From the NCBI GenBank assembly GCA_021199145.1, contig JAJQIP010000065.1, positions 1-13,811 on the forward strand: a stretch of 13,811 nucleotides of DNA, read 5' to 3'. This DNA comes from Porphyromonadaceae bacterium. Lineage in GTDB: Bacteria > Bacteroidota > Bacteroidia > Bacteroidales > UBA11471. Every line of letters starts with the position of its first letter. Within the stretch, counting starts at the first letter, position 1. This document shows, piece by piece, positions 1 to 7,878 of the stretch. Position numbers and translations under genes: made by a program. The notes beneath the pieces are model-generated. The model made no database searches, was not told where the DNA came from, and was given only the letters and a program-made list of their open reading frames with translations.

Positions 1-512
1 TCTCTTAGGTCTTTTACGCTTTTATCGTCATTTTGATTATCAAAAACGCCAGACAATGTATTCGAAACAAGTCTCTGATAGTTTTCTGATACAGTACGAT
101 CCGTATTCATTAAAGTGGCATATTTTATCTGATCTTTCGGATTATTTTGTTTTGACAAACTATTTGTTGTAAAATCGGGGTCGTTCCTATAGGCAGTTCT
201 GAAATAAAAAGAACCATGTATCTTATCTGAATTTGTTAATTTAGCATCATGAAAGAGAATTGATACTTGATTATCATACCAATTATCAGATTCTATTATA
301 TCTTTATCGGCTTCTTTTATATAATAATCTTTATCTCCTCGTTGATTAAATCCTTTATAGTTGTACCAATGGTTTAATCCTTCAAAGACAGATGTTTTTC
401 CACATCCATTAGGGCCTACTAATATTATTAGCTTTGCAGTCTCTGGTATACCTGTTATCGTCAAATCTGTAAAACGTTTAAATTTGTTCAGTTTTATTTC
501 TCTAATTTTCAT
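1..512 (-). CDS. P-loop AAA ATPase (OLD/SMC-like), N-terminal part, cut by window edge
   Basis: The frame runs open from an ATG at 512-510 to the window edge, giving about 170 residues with no stop. The N-terminus (MKIREIKLNKFKRF) and the Walker A motif GPNGCGKT at residues 33-40 are typical of SMC/RecF/OLD-like ATPases that act on DNA or in anti-phage defence. A later stretch, GSFYFRTAYRNDPDF, looks like a conserved insert of AAA_15/AAA_23-type proteins, from memory only. The start lies 15 bp after the stop of the nuclease gene, with no sign of a terminator between them, so it is probably the last gene seen of the restriction operon. Codon use is AT-rich, like the methyltransferases and unlike the nuclease. 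The C-terminal effector domain (TOPRIM, HNH or other) lies outside the window, so the exact family cannot be told. The ATPase call is firm; a role in defence is inferred from position. Confidence 0.85.
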   Translation of the reverse strand, partial: MKIREIKLNKFKRFTDLTITGIPETAKLIILVGPNGCGKTSVFEGLNHWYNYKGFNQRGDKDYYIKEADKDIIESDNWYDNQVSILFHDAKLTNSDKIHGSFYFRTAYRNDPDFTTNSLSKQNNPKDQIKYATLMNTDRTVSENYQRLVSNTLSGVFDNQNDDKSVKDLR

Positions 513-527
513 ATTAAAATATGTTTT

Positions 528-2771
528 TCAAATTTTATTTTCATATAGACCCATCATTGAGTCGTAAGACATCAACTCTCCTGGCTGCATTTTAATGCGA
601 TATATTGGGACCCATTGTTCACCTAGCGAAATAAAAGTGGAAAGGTTTAACTTCAAGCATGGCATTCTTTCCTTTATGCCAAAATATACTTTCTCCACTT
701 TATAATAACCGTCAATATTCCCGTTGACCATCGGTAGGAAATACTTGATATCCATTATATTGATGGATATCGGTATCTTCTCCATCGTATAAGTCTTTGC
801 AATATGGCTGTAAAAAATCGTATAATCCGCATCTGTTTTTCGGACTAACCCTGTTAGGACATCCTTGATCTCCGGTTTTGGCAGTTTGTTTAGAGTGCCG
901 ACATTGTCAATACTATCGATATGGAATTCAGTTTCAAGTTCAAACGGATTGCTGACATAAAAATGGGTATGCAAAGTGTCCAAAAGTTCTTTGTTTTGGG
1001 CTGTTTCTCTTTCTATTGTCGCTGATTTGATTTTGAGAGATTTCCATATATCGGAGCCCTCCTCTTTCATCAAGGCGAGGATCAGATAGTTGCTGTCGGC
1101 CTTTGGCCGATACAATTTACCGTTCAGGTCTCGGAAGTTGTCTTGGATGAACTGATAACAATCCATTCCTTCACGTGGCTGGAGTGTCCTGAAAGTATAC
1201 AGTCGGTTAAGGGTTTCCTGAATCTTTCTCCTGAATTCCTTACGGACATATTCTCTCCAAGCAATCTGTGTGCTCTTATTGTTTCGGCCGTACAACGATA
1301 CGATGTACAGGAAGTTCACATCGTAATGGCACAGCAGGAGTGTGTCACGGTCAAACAGGCGGTTCTCGAATTGGCGGTTCAGTTGCACACCGCCCTCCTG
1401 CGGTTTCAGTTCTTTGTCGTCAAAAGAGAGGAATTTGTCCCCGCCTGTCCGTTTGCTCGGGATTCTTGCACTTATAAAGAAGTTGGGAATGGGGTTGTAT
1501 CCTTCGGTCAGAGTATCTCTTAGCTGTGGCTGACTTCCATTTCCCTCCCCGTCCAGGAACAGGTTCATGTTCCATTGGATTACGTTCCTGGCATAGGTAT
1601 ATTGTTTGTATATGGATTTGTCACCAAGCTGTGTCCTGTCGTTCTTGGAGCGTTTGTAATACTTGCTGTCGCCTATGTAGTAGGTCAGTTCGGCCGGCAG
1701 GTCCGACTGCTCGATAAGCCCTTGGCCTATAAACATATGGTCGACAAGTTTCCCGTCTCTCTGTTCGGTAAGTTCCTTAGGCAATTCCTGCTTGTCGTTA
1801 CCACCCACAAGAGTGTCAATCATCACTTCGAAAATATGTTCGAAATCCTTGGCGAGCAGAAAGTCTTCTGACTGCCTGTTCATCGAAATTTTGTACTCTC
1901 TGTCGAAGAAGGCGTAACACAGGTCCCATATTCTCAGAGCCTTGTCCGAGAAGTATTTGTATTTGATTTGCTTCAGTCTCCGGCATCCCAGGTTTTTTTT
2001 GATGTACGACCGTTTCAGTTTGTCGGGACTGATAAGCGGGTATTGGATATTGATTTCGAAAGAAAAGCCGTGTGTCTCACGGATATAGTTCAATATCGAG
2101 AAATAGATGACCAGCAGTTCTTCGTCAAAATTCACCGTATTTTTTCGGTTTACGGGATTGATATAGACAGGCACATCATTTTCGATAAAGGCTTGCGACG
2201 TTGTGATGGTCTTGTTCCAGTTAATCTTGTTGAACCCCGAATGGACGTTTTTTGCGATGAATGTGAAATAATCCTGGTTGTTCCTGTTGAAATCCCTAAG
2301 GGCTATGATTACGTCGAGCAGGGTATTGTGCTTCTGTTTTTTCCCCCGACTTTCCGTCTGATACTCCTTGCTTTCGAGTATGTTGTCATTGTGGGAATGC
2401 CTGTATACGCTTATGGTCCTGTATATCCATATGGAGAGCGTTGAGAGGAACTCTTTGTACTCCTTGCAGCCCTCCTCCGTAAATTTGTTCTTGGCTTTTT
2501 CCGATTCGAAGTCTATGATTTCTTGCGGTGAAGCACCGAATATCGTGTCATCATCACTTCCCTCATTCTGTTCGCCTGTCAGCACAACCTTAGGCAGAAA
2601 GAAAATGACATCTTTTGCCGCTTTACTGTAACAGTACCCGACATACCCGAACGAATATTGTTCTTCCTTTACAGGAACTGACACTACATCTTTGAGCACA
2701 TCCCGGACGGTCAGGTTATCCCTGACCATATCGTCCAAATTATATGGATATCCTTCAATGAACAGCAGCAT
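528..2771 (-). CDS. McrC/LlaJI-type PD-(D/E)XK restriction nuclease subunit
   Basis: A 747-residue protein directly downstream of the McrB-type motor gene. By position and motifs it is the nuclease half of an McrBC/LlaJI-like complex that would cut DNA once the motor has translocated. A probable PD-(D/E)XK core is visible: the helix FEHIFEVMID (residues 310-319), Asp344 in KLVDH, and the strand IGDSKYY with Asp368-Ser-Lys370. E. coli McrC has about 350 residues, so this protein is about twice as long, with some 370 residues after the core that I do not recognise. The ATG at 2771 is the only reasonable start: the 29 in-frame codons above it, up to a stop at 2859-2861, contain no ATG, GTG or TTG. 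A purine-rich AAGGGA precedes it. It begins 68 bp after the McrB stop and ends 15 bp before the next gene. The specific family name (LlaJI, McrC or DUF2357-like) is inferred. Confidence 0.82.
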   Translation of the reverse strand: MLLFIEGYPYNLDDMVRDNLTVRDVLKDVVSVPVKEEQYSFGYVGYCYSKAAKDVIFFLPKVVLTGEQNEGSDDDTIFGASPQEIIDFESEKAKNKFTEEGCKEYKEFLSTLSIWIYRTISVYRHSHNDNILESKEYQTESRGKKQKHNTLLDVIIALRDFNRNNQDYFTFIAKNVHSGFNKINWNKTITTSQAFIENDVPVYINPVNRKNTVNFDEELLVIYFSILNYIRETHGFSFEINIQYPLISPDKLKRSYIKKNLGCRRLKQIKYKYFSDKALRIWDLCYAFFDREYKISMNRQSEDFLLAKDFEHIFEVMIDTLVGGNDKQELPKELTEQRDGKLVDHMFIGQGLIEQSDLPAELTYYIGDSKYYKRSKNDRTQLGDKSIYKQYTYARNVIQWNMNLFLDGEGNGSQPQLRDTLTEGYNPIPNFFISARIPSKRTGGDKFLSFDDKELKPQEGGVQLNRQFENRLFDRDTLLLCHYDVNFLYIVSLYGRNNKSTQIAWREYVRKEFRRKIQETLNRLYTFRTLQPREGMDCYQFIQDNFRDLNGKLYRPKADSNYLILALMKEEGSDIWKSLKIKSATIERETAQNKELLDTLHTHFYVSNPFELETEFHIDSIDNVGTLNKLPKPEIKDVLTGLVRKTDADYTIFYSHIAKTYTMEKIPISINIMDIKYFLPMVNGNIDGYYKVEKVYFGIKERMPCLKLNLSTFISLGEQWVPIYRIKMQPGELMSYDSMMGLYENKI

Positions 2772-2839
2772 GATTCCCTTATTGACCGTCTGGCGACATT
2801 CCTTGTCCGATGCCGTCCGAAACGGTGTTGCCCCTCTTG

Positions 2840-4450
2840 TTATGCCTGAGTCTCGTCCTCACTTTGTACCTCTTTTGAAAGTTTTTCCACATGAAGATAC
2901 TCCATCATCTCCAAGAGTCGGCTTTTCCCCTCTTCATCGTACAATTCCGAAAACGATACATCTTCGGTGTCGCTGGTTTTGAATATGTCGCCCTCTCCGT
3001 CCTTGCAGACATCATTCCATAAGTAAAATAGGACTTTGTTCAATAACATTTTATCTGTTATTCTTCCGTCAACGGGATTTACAAAATAGTCCCCCAGCAT
3101 CTTGTCTTCGGAACTGGTCGCTTCCAAAATCCTTTTGTTGATTTCCTTTTGGAAGGAGACCCAAGAGTATTTGGTCCCTTGAATTTCTATTATCCAATCG
3201 TCGTTTTTGTATTTAATCGGCTCATATTCCCAGTCCCAACGGCGCTTGAATGCACTGTCGATGGGGAACAGCGATTGGTCGCTGGTGTTCATCGTCGCAT
3301 AGATGTACAGATTGGGCGGCAGACAGAGTTCCCCGTCTTTTATGGCATCGCTCTCTTTGCCGAGTTTCTCTTCCAAAAACGATTTTAAGTCAGCGTCTGC
3401 CTTTATGGAATATTCCGATACCCCGTTCTCGTCTCTGTCAAGGAGTTGGAACAGGTCTCCGAATATCTGGGCGCAGTTGCCTCGGTTGATTTCCTCTATT
3501 ACAAGATATATGTTTTCATCTGGTTTTCTGTATGCCTGCATATAGGCGTTCAGAAATGCTTGCGGAATATAACTGTATACGATTCGGGACTCTTTTGATT
3601 TTCCTAGCACATCTTCTCCGACCGCAATCCCCTTATTGATTTCTACGATATAGCTATCCGACATCCCGCATGCCACTAAAATGTCCTTTTTATCTGCGGT
3701 ACTCAGTTGTTTTAACGAATACCAATATCGGCCACCGAATTTTTGCGAAGAATAGGTGGAATCGTGGTCCCTCAATTCGGTCAGTTTGCTGATTAACTCC
3801 TCTTTCCTATACAACTGTTCTTCCGCTTTTTCCATGGTCGGCTTGTATGCACCTACAAATGTGGAGTAATCGCTGTCGGGATGAAATGTCGTTCGGAATA
3901 TATTTTCTTTGGGAACATTGTTCGACTCCAAAATCTCCTTTATCTTATGCGATTTACCGGTCCCAGGGGCCCCGTAATATATGATTTGATGGGAAAGTGA
4001 AATCTTCGTCTTTCCTTTTATCTCTTCTGATTTTTCTGGAATAAATAAAAATTGATCGTTAGATGCTAATGAGAAGAAACTACTAAAGACAATGTCTTTA
4101 GGTAAGTAGCACAATATATATTTTGTAGGAGTTTTCCTCTTAATAGCAAAATAGTCATCAAGATTTTTGTCGCTTTTTAGATGAAGAGTATCAAGAAAGA
4201 AATCTTTTAAATCTTTAGATCCATCACTGTTTTGATATATTTTGTAGTCACCCCGTGATGGGCTCAATTTAAATTCAACATGTATATACTCTTTTATATT
4301 GGCATCCAAAATAGAATGACATTCAAAATCTACAGCATGTTCATTATTTGTAAAGTTGAAGAAATTATCAACTACACTTTTATTAAACTCTATCTGTTTC
4401 CCTTTAGAAGGATTCAGATCGTTTAAACGAAATTTTGAAATATAAATCAT
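2840..4450 (-). CDS. McrB-type AAA+ NTPase (restriction motor subunit, LlaJI.R1/YdiS-like)
   Basis: A 536-residue protein with the McrB signature. It has Walker A GAPGTGKS (residues 160-167), Walker B and following motif YLVIEEINRGN (315-325), and the McrB-type MNTSDQS (387-393) followed by the arginine-rich FKRRW (401-405). McrB proteins are hexameric GTP-driven motors that recognise DNA through an N-terminal domain and activate McrC. Residues 1-145 carry no motor motif. They include HVEFKLSPSRGDYKIYQ and DDYFAIKRK, and could be a B3-like DNA-binding domain as in LlaJI.R1; this is inferred. The start overlaps the stop of the upstream methyltransferase gene by four bases (ATGA), a sign of translational coupling. 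The DNA for the N-terminal domain is much more AT-rich than that for the motor, which hints at domain exchange. The McrB-type motor call is secure; the recognised site is unknown. Confidence 0.93.
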   Translation of the reverse strand: MIYISKFRLNDLNPSKGKQIEFNKSVVDNFFNFTNNEHAVDFECHSILDANIKEYIHVEFKLSPSRGDYKIYQNSDGSKDLKDFFLDTLHLKSDKNLDDYFAIKRKTPTKYILCYLPKDIVFSSFFSLASNDQFLFIPEKSEEIKGKTKISLSHQIIYYGAPGTGKSHKIKEILESNNVPKENIFRTTFHPDSDYSTFVGAYKPTMEKAEEQLYRKEELISKLTELRDHDSTYSSQKFGGRYWYSLKQLSTADKKDILVACGMSDSYIVEINKGIAVGEDVLGKSKESRIVYSYIPQAFLNAYMQAYRKPDENIYLVIEEINRGNCAQIFGDLFQLLDRDENGVSEYSIKADADLKSFLEEKLGKESDAIKDGELCLPPNLYIYATMNTSDQSLFPIDSAFKRRWDWEYEPIKYKNDDWIIEIQGTKYSWVSFQKEINKRILEATSSEDKMLGDYFVNPVDGRITDKMLLNKVLFYLWNDVCKDGEGDIFKTSDTEDVSFSELYDEEGKSRLLEMMEYLHVEKLSKEVQSEDETQA

Positions 4451-5169
4451 GGTTCTATGAATTTACCCCATTGTTCTGCAATTGCTTCTGCAAAACCCGG
4501 GAATGTTTTACTTCTCAATCTCCTTCTTTCTTCCGTTGATATTCTCGTATTAAAAGAATCAGAATACCATTTGGGTAATGATCGTCCACTAGAAAGTATT
4601 ACTCGTGGTCCTTCATCAACTATATTTGTGGGTTTTAATAACGGTAAGTTATGCAACCACAAACATGTTTTTTTTGAAGCAGAATCTCCAAACCAATATG
4701 GCTGAACAATTTGATCTGGTCTCCGAAATTCAGAGTTCATACAGCCTACAGGGTTTTCAATAGCCCAATGTTCTATGTTGGTTTTTGTAAACTCCATGAA
4801 AAATTCTATCGCTTCTTTTTTCTGTTGTCTCCTTCCTAAATGGTGTGGGTGCTCTCGTCTTTTTTCTATTGGTAAATTGGAATCGTCAGGATTGTATAAC
4901 CATCTCGCACCACTTACTGAAAGATAAGTGCAAGGAGGATGAGCTATCATTAAATCCCAATTTTCACCATCTGGCAGAAAATATATTTCTCCATTTTCTA
5001 ATAAACCACCACGATTTGGGATAATCTGAAGGGCATCTTGTTTAAAATGCCATTCTGGATGTCCTCCACTGCATTCAAGTATATCACAACTATATGCATT
5101 GTGTCCTTTTTTTCTAAATGCTTTGCATATAGCTTGACTTTCTTCACATGCTATTAATATATTGGCCAT
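4447..5169 (-). CDS. Compact phage-type cytosine-5 DNA methyltransferase-like protein
   Basis: A 240-residue protein of the kind often found in phages and annotated as DNA cytosine methyltransferase. It shows a SAM-binding-like start (ILIACEESQAICKAF, residues 4-18), an acidic strand end SCDI (27-30), the cytosine-methylase motif IV as HPPCTYL (77-83) with candidate nucleophile Cys80, and an ENP motif (138-140) in place of the usual ENV. The C-terminal SKTFPGFAEAIAEQWG resembles the family end. It lacks room for a normal target recognition domain (full m5C enzymes have 350-450 residues), so its specificity is unclear. It starts 1 bp after the stop of the full-length methyltransferase and overlaps the McrB start by four bases, so it is an integral operon member. 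The likely role is the second protective methylase, as LlaJI and BsuMI have two; this is inferred. Its composition is AT-rich. Confidence 0.85.
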   Translation of the reverse strand: MANILIACEESQAICKAFRKKGHNAYSCDILECSGGHPEWHFKQDALQIIPNRGGLLENGEIYFLPDGENWDLMIAHPPCTYLSVSGARWLYNPDDSNLPIEKRREHPHHLGRRQQKKEAIEFFMEFTKTNIEHWAIENPVGCMNSEFRRPDQIVQPYWFGDSASKKTCLWLHNLPLLKPTNIVDEGPRVILSSGRSLPKWYSDSFNTRISTEERRRLRSKTFPGFAEAIAEQWGKFIEP

Positions 5170-5170
5170 T

Positions 5171-6400
5171 TTAATTTAACGTTTGATATAATGATTGGGC
5201 TATTGCCTTTGCAAAATTAACAGGTACAGCGTTGCCTATCATTTTATAGCAATATGCCCTATTCCCAATAAACTGATAATCTCTCGGAAATGTCATTAAC
5301 AGAGCAGCTTCACGTACTGTTATGCTTCTTAATTGTTTGATGTCTGGATGAATAAACATGAATCCATCTTTTTGAAGATGGGCAACAATTGTTGGTGCTG
5401 GTTTGTCCCATTCTAAATTCCGATATTTGCGATATAATGTATTTTTCCCTGTTATTTTTTTGTAAAAGTTAATAGCTTCTTGTTGAGAGCAGTAGTTCAT
5501 ATTGTTCCCTATCCAAGTTTTGAAAATTTCTATATCTCGTGCGCTACAGTGTCTAGGTAAATGGTGTAAATCTTCTCCATTACATTGATGTGATATATAT
5601 CGTCCTTTGCTCTTAATTACTTTTTCTAATGGATAAAGAGGGGGCATATTACCAATTGCATCCCTTACTGTTTTATGTGTTTTTGCAGCACAAAGTGCCA
5701 AATTCTTGTAGAAATCCTCTAAGGAAAATTTCTCACCATTTTTAATCCCTATCAGTATAACTCTTTCTCGATGTTGTGGAACATCGTAATTATAGGCATC
5801 AAATACTGCATTTTTAAAATCTTTAGGGGATAAGGTCTCATATCCAATCTCATTAAAGGCTTTATATATTCGTTGTACAACAGGTTCTCCACCAGGTTTT
5901 GCGCTCAACATTCCCATCACATTTTCAAAAATGAATGCTTTTGGGCGGAAATAATCAACAACTTTAACGAAACTTTCAAACAAATAGTTCCTGTAGTCAT
6001 TTTTCATAGAATTTTTATCTGTGGCTCGACCATGAATAGAGTAGGCTTGACAAGGCGGTCCTCCAATAATAAAATCAACAGGTTTTTCATCAATAATTGT
6101 TTTTAAGCCATTTTGCACATAGTTCGCATTGTATTTGCCGTATTTATTTATGGAATCTTTTGACCAATGACCATTTATTAATTCATCTGTATGTTGTATG
6201 TCAAACAGAATAACTTTTTTATTAACACTCTCTTCTGTCTCTCCCCATTTTTGAATTAAACGTTTTCTCAGAGTCTGTACCATGGGGAGTTCCCACTCAA
6301 CATGGGCAAGACTACGAAAGTGCCCTGAAGACATAAAGCCTTCAGAAAGTCCCCCACATCCTGCAAATAAATCAATAAATGTATATTCCTTCTTCGCCAT
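5171..6400 (-). CDS. DNA cytosine-5 methyltransferase (Dcm family), modification subunit
   Basis: A 409-residue protein with all main motifs of C5 DNA methyltransferases in order. These are motif I FIDLFAGCGGL (residues 8-18, SAM binding), motif IV GGPPCQ (113-118, nucleophile Cys117), motif VI ENV (159-161), motif VIII QHRERV (209-214), a target recognition region of about 140 residues, motif IX VREAALLMTFP (362-372) and motif X YKMIGNAVPV (385-394). It would transfer a methyl group from SAM to carbon 5 of cytosine at the host-protected site. It is the first gene of the restriction operon, with the next gene starting 1 bp after its stop, so protection would be made before the nuclease. No clear TAnnTTTG promoter was found in the 141 bp upstream. 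The gene is AT-rich (20 of 60 bases are G or C in 5461-5520), unlike the core genes, which suggests transfer. Confidence 0.96.
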   Translation of the reverse strand: MAKKEYTFIDLFAGCGGLSEGFMSSGHFRSLAHVEWELPMVQTLRKRLIQKWGETEESVNKKVILFDIQHTDELINGHWSKDSINKYGKYNANYVQNGLKTIIDEKPVDFIIGGPPCQAYSIHGRATDKNSMKNDYRNYLFESFVKVVDYFRPKAFIFENVMGMLSAKPGGEPVVQRIYKAFNEIGYETLSPKDFKNAVFDAYNYDVPQHRERVILIGIKNGEKFSLEDFYKNLALCAAKTHKTVRDAIGNMPPLYPLEKVIKSKGRYISHQCNGEDLHHLPRHCSARDIEIFKTWIGNNMNYCSQQEAINFYKKITGKNTLYRKYRNLEWDKPAPTIVAHLQKDGFMFIHPDIKQLRSITVREAALLMTFPRDYQFIGNRAYCYKMIGNAVPVNFAKAIAQSLYQTLN

Positions 6401-6419
6401 TTTTATTTATTCATCGGGC

Positions 6420-6539
6420 TTAAATAACTCTTTTTAAATACTTGATTTTGATGCACCAGGTTATGCAGCCAAATGGGGCTTTGTCCCTATTAAACCTGCG
6501 TTTCAGCATATTTGGATTATCCTTAATTTCTTGTGCCAT
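6420..6539 (-). CDS. Possible small ORF, 39 residues, between ATPase gene and restriction operon
   Basis: An ATG at 6539-6537 opens a 39-codon frame that begins MAQEIKDNPNMLKRR, has a basic middle part (RRFNRDK), and ends at a TAA at 6422-6420. It starts 2 bp after the stop of the DUF4143 ATPase gene and ends 19 bp before the methyltransferase start, so it could be co-translated from a read-through transcript. I do not recognise the sequence. It may be a real small protein, a leader peptide of the restriction operon, or the remnant of a gene cut when the island inserted. The frame is short enough to occur by chance. It fills most of the 141-bp spacer, which otherwise shows no terminator or consensus promoter. 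Confidence 0.25.
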   Translation of the reverse strand: MAQEIKDNPNMLKRRFNRDKAPFGCITWCIKIKYLKRVI

Positions 6540-6541
6540 AG

Positions 6542-7816
6542 CTAATCTTTCAAGCACCCAATGGGTACAACATAGACTCCGTCACTCCTCCTATAGGCAA
6601 AATCTCCGACCCCTGTCAGCACCATACAAAAGGCAGGCGCTTTCATGCGGGAGGTATCTATAATATTTGAAAGGGATGTCAATGTTTTTGCGCCATCCTC
6701 AATTAACTTTTCTCCGCCAAGTTTTATCTCGACAAGACCATACGAACCGTTGCGCAGATGTATTACAGCATCACATTCCAAGCCGTTTTTGTCTCTGTAA
6801 TGATAAACCGAGCCGTCTAATGCGTCCGCATAAACCCGAAGATCCCGAATGCACATTGTCTCAAAAAACAGCCCGAATGTATTTAAATCGTTAATCAAAT
6901 CATTGGGACCAAGGCCTAAGGCGGCCGCTCCAATGGAAGAGTCGGTATAATACCTCGTATCCGATGTCCGTACAGCGGTTTTACTTCTCAGATTGGGATT
7001 CCATGCCGGCATATCCTCAATGACAAATATTTTCCGTAGGGCGGTAAGATACGACTCGACCGTCTCGTCGCTGACATTCTCGGGCTCATTTGTCGTTATG
7101 TCCGCAAGGATTGTCGCAATACTTGCTTGTGACCCTTGATGCCTTGCATAAGAACGCATAATTCTCTTTGCCCGTTCTGTGTCCCGCTTCACATTATCTG
7201 CCCGTGATATGTCACTGTTTGTAATGGCCTTATAATATTCCGTCGCTTGTGACAGTGCCGCTTTCTCCGTCTTTTTTGACAGTGAGTTGGGCCACCCTCC
7301 GCGACAAACGATAAATGCCAGTGCCGACAAGGTCAGTTTATTTAAAGCTTCGATTTTATCCGGAGCAAGGAATAAATCTGTCAGGCTCACTTCTCCGGTA
7401 GACTCTCCGGATTCCCATAGGCTCATAGGCCGCATGGTCAACCATCCGTATCTTCCAGTGCCTGTATGGTGAATACCCTTGGTATCGGCAGGTACGGCAG
7501 AGCCTGTAAGTATGAATTGCCCCTCTTCACCTCTATGGTCCACCTCAAACCGGATGGCATCCCAAAATTGAGGGATTTCTTGCCATTCATCAATCAAGAG
7601 GGGGGACTCCCCTTTAAGCAGAAACCCGATATTGGTTTGCGCCATCTGCTTATACTGCTCCCGTTTACTTGGATTATCTATATAAATAGTGCTTTTGGCC
7701 TGCTGCTCAGCCGTAGTCGTTTTGCCGCAGGCTTTGGGTCCCTCTATCAGTACAGCCCCCATTGCCTCTAATTTATCCCGTAGCAATCGGTCCGCTATTC
7801 GTTGCCTATATTCCAT
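6542..7816 (-). CDS. AAA_14/DUF4143 ATP-binding protein
   Basis: A 424-residue stand-alone ATPase of a family very common in Bacteroidales. From the chosen start, Walker A is GPKACGKT (residues 26-33), Walker B is LLIDEWQ (73-79), and a sensor-like strand FILTGSAVP lies at 101-109. The C-terminal DUF4143 region includes FFETMCIRDLRVYAD and then NGLECDAVI...YGLVEIKLGG, a pattern like the PD-(D/E)XK fold (Glu, Asp, Glu-x-Lys). The biological role of the family is not settled. The frame could start 45 bp further up at 7861, but the predicted transcription start (near 7826) lies below that point, and residue 16 begins the usual family N-terminus (MEYRQRIADRLL). It has its own promoter with three 23-bp repeats upstream, and a terminator separates it from the DUF2795 gene. 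It is probably an accessory gene. Confidence 0.92.
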   Translation of the reverse strand: MEYRQRIADRLLRDKLEAMGAVLIEGPKACGKTTTAEQQAKSTIYIDNPSKREQYKQMAQTNIGFLLKGESPLLIDEWQEIPQFWDAIRFEVDHRGEEGQFILTGSAVPADTKGIHHTGTGRYGWLTMRPMSLWESGESTGEVSLTDLFLAPDKIEALNKLTLSALAFIVCRGGWPNSLSKKTEKAALSQATEYYKAITNSDISRADNVKRDTERAKRIMRSYARHQGSQASIATILADITTNEPENVSDETVESYLTALRKIFVIEDMPAWNPNLRSKTAVRTSDTRYYTDSSIGAAALGLGPNDLINDLNTFGLFFETMCIRDLRVYADALDGSVYHYRDKNGLECDAVIHLRNGSYGLVEIKLGGEKLIEDGAKTLTSLSNIIDTSRMKAPAFCMVLTGVGDFAYRRSDGVYVVPIGCLKD

Positions 7817-7832
7817 GATGATTTTTCTTGTA

Positions 7833-7862
7833 CAAAGATAGCTTATTTCTTTGTAAATCAAA
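7833..7862 (-). promoter_or_regulatory. Bacteroidota-type promoter for the DUF4143 ATPase gene
   Basis: On the minus strand the -7 element TATCTTTG (7840-7833) matches TAnnTTTG exactly. A TTTG at 7862-7859 sits 18 bp upstream, where the -33 box is expected. Transcription would start near 7826, leaving a leader of about 10 bases before the ATG at 7816. This supports the shorter start of that gene. Confidence 0.75.
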
Positions 7863-7878
7863 GAAATTATAGGAATTA

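Noticed and set aside
1143..1523. Plus-strand ORF of 126 codons inside the nuclease gene
   Set aside because: It is antisense to a gene with clear motifs, and its protein shows no recognisable domain.
1968..2444. Plus-strand ORF of 158 codons inside the nuclease gene
   Set aside because: It is antisense to the same gene, and no promoter or domain supports it.
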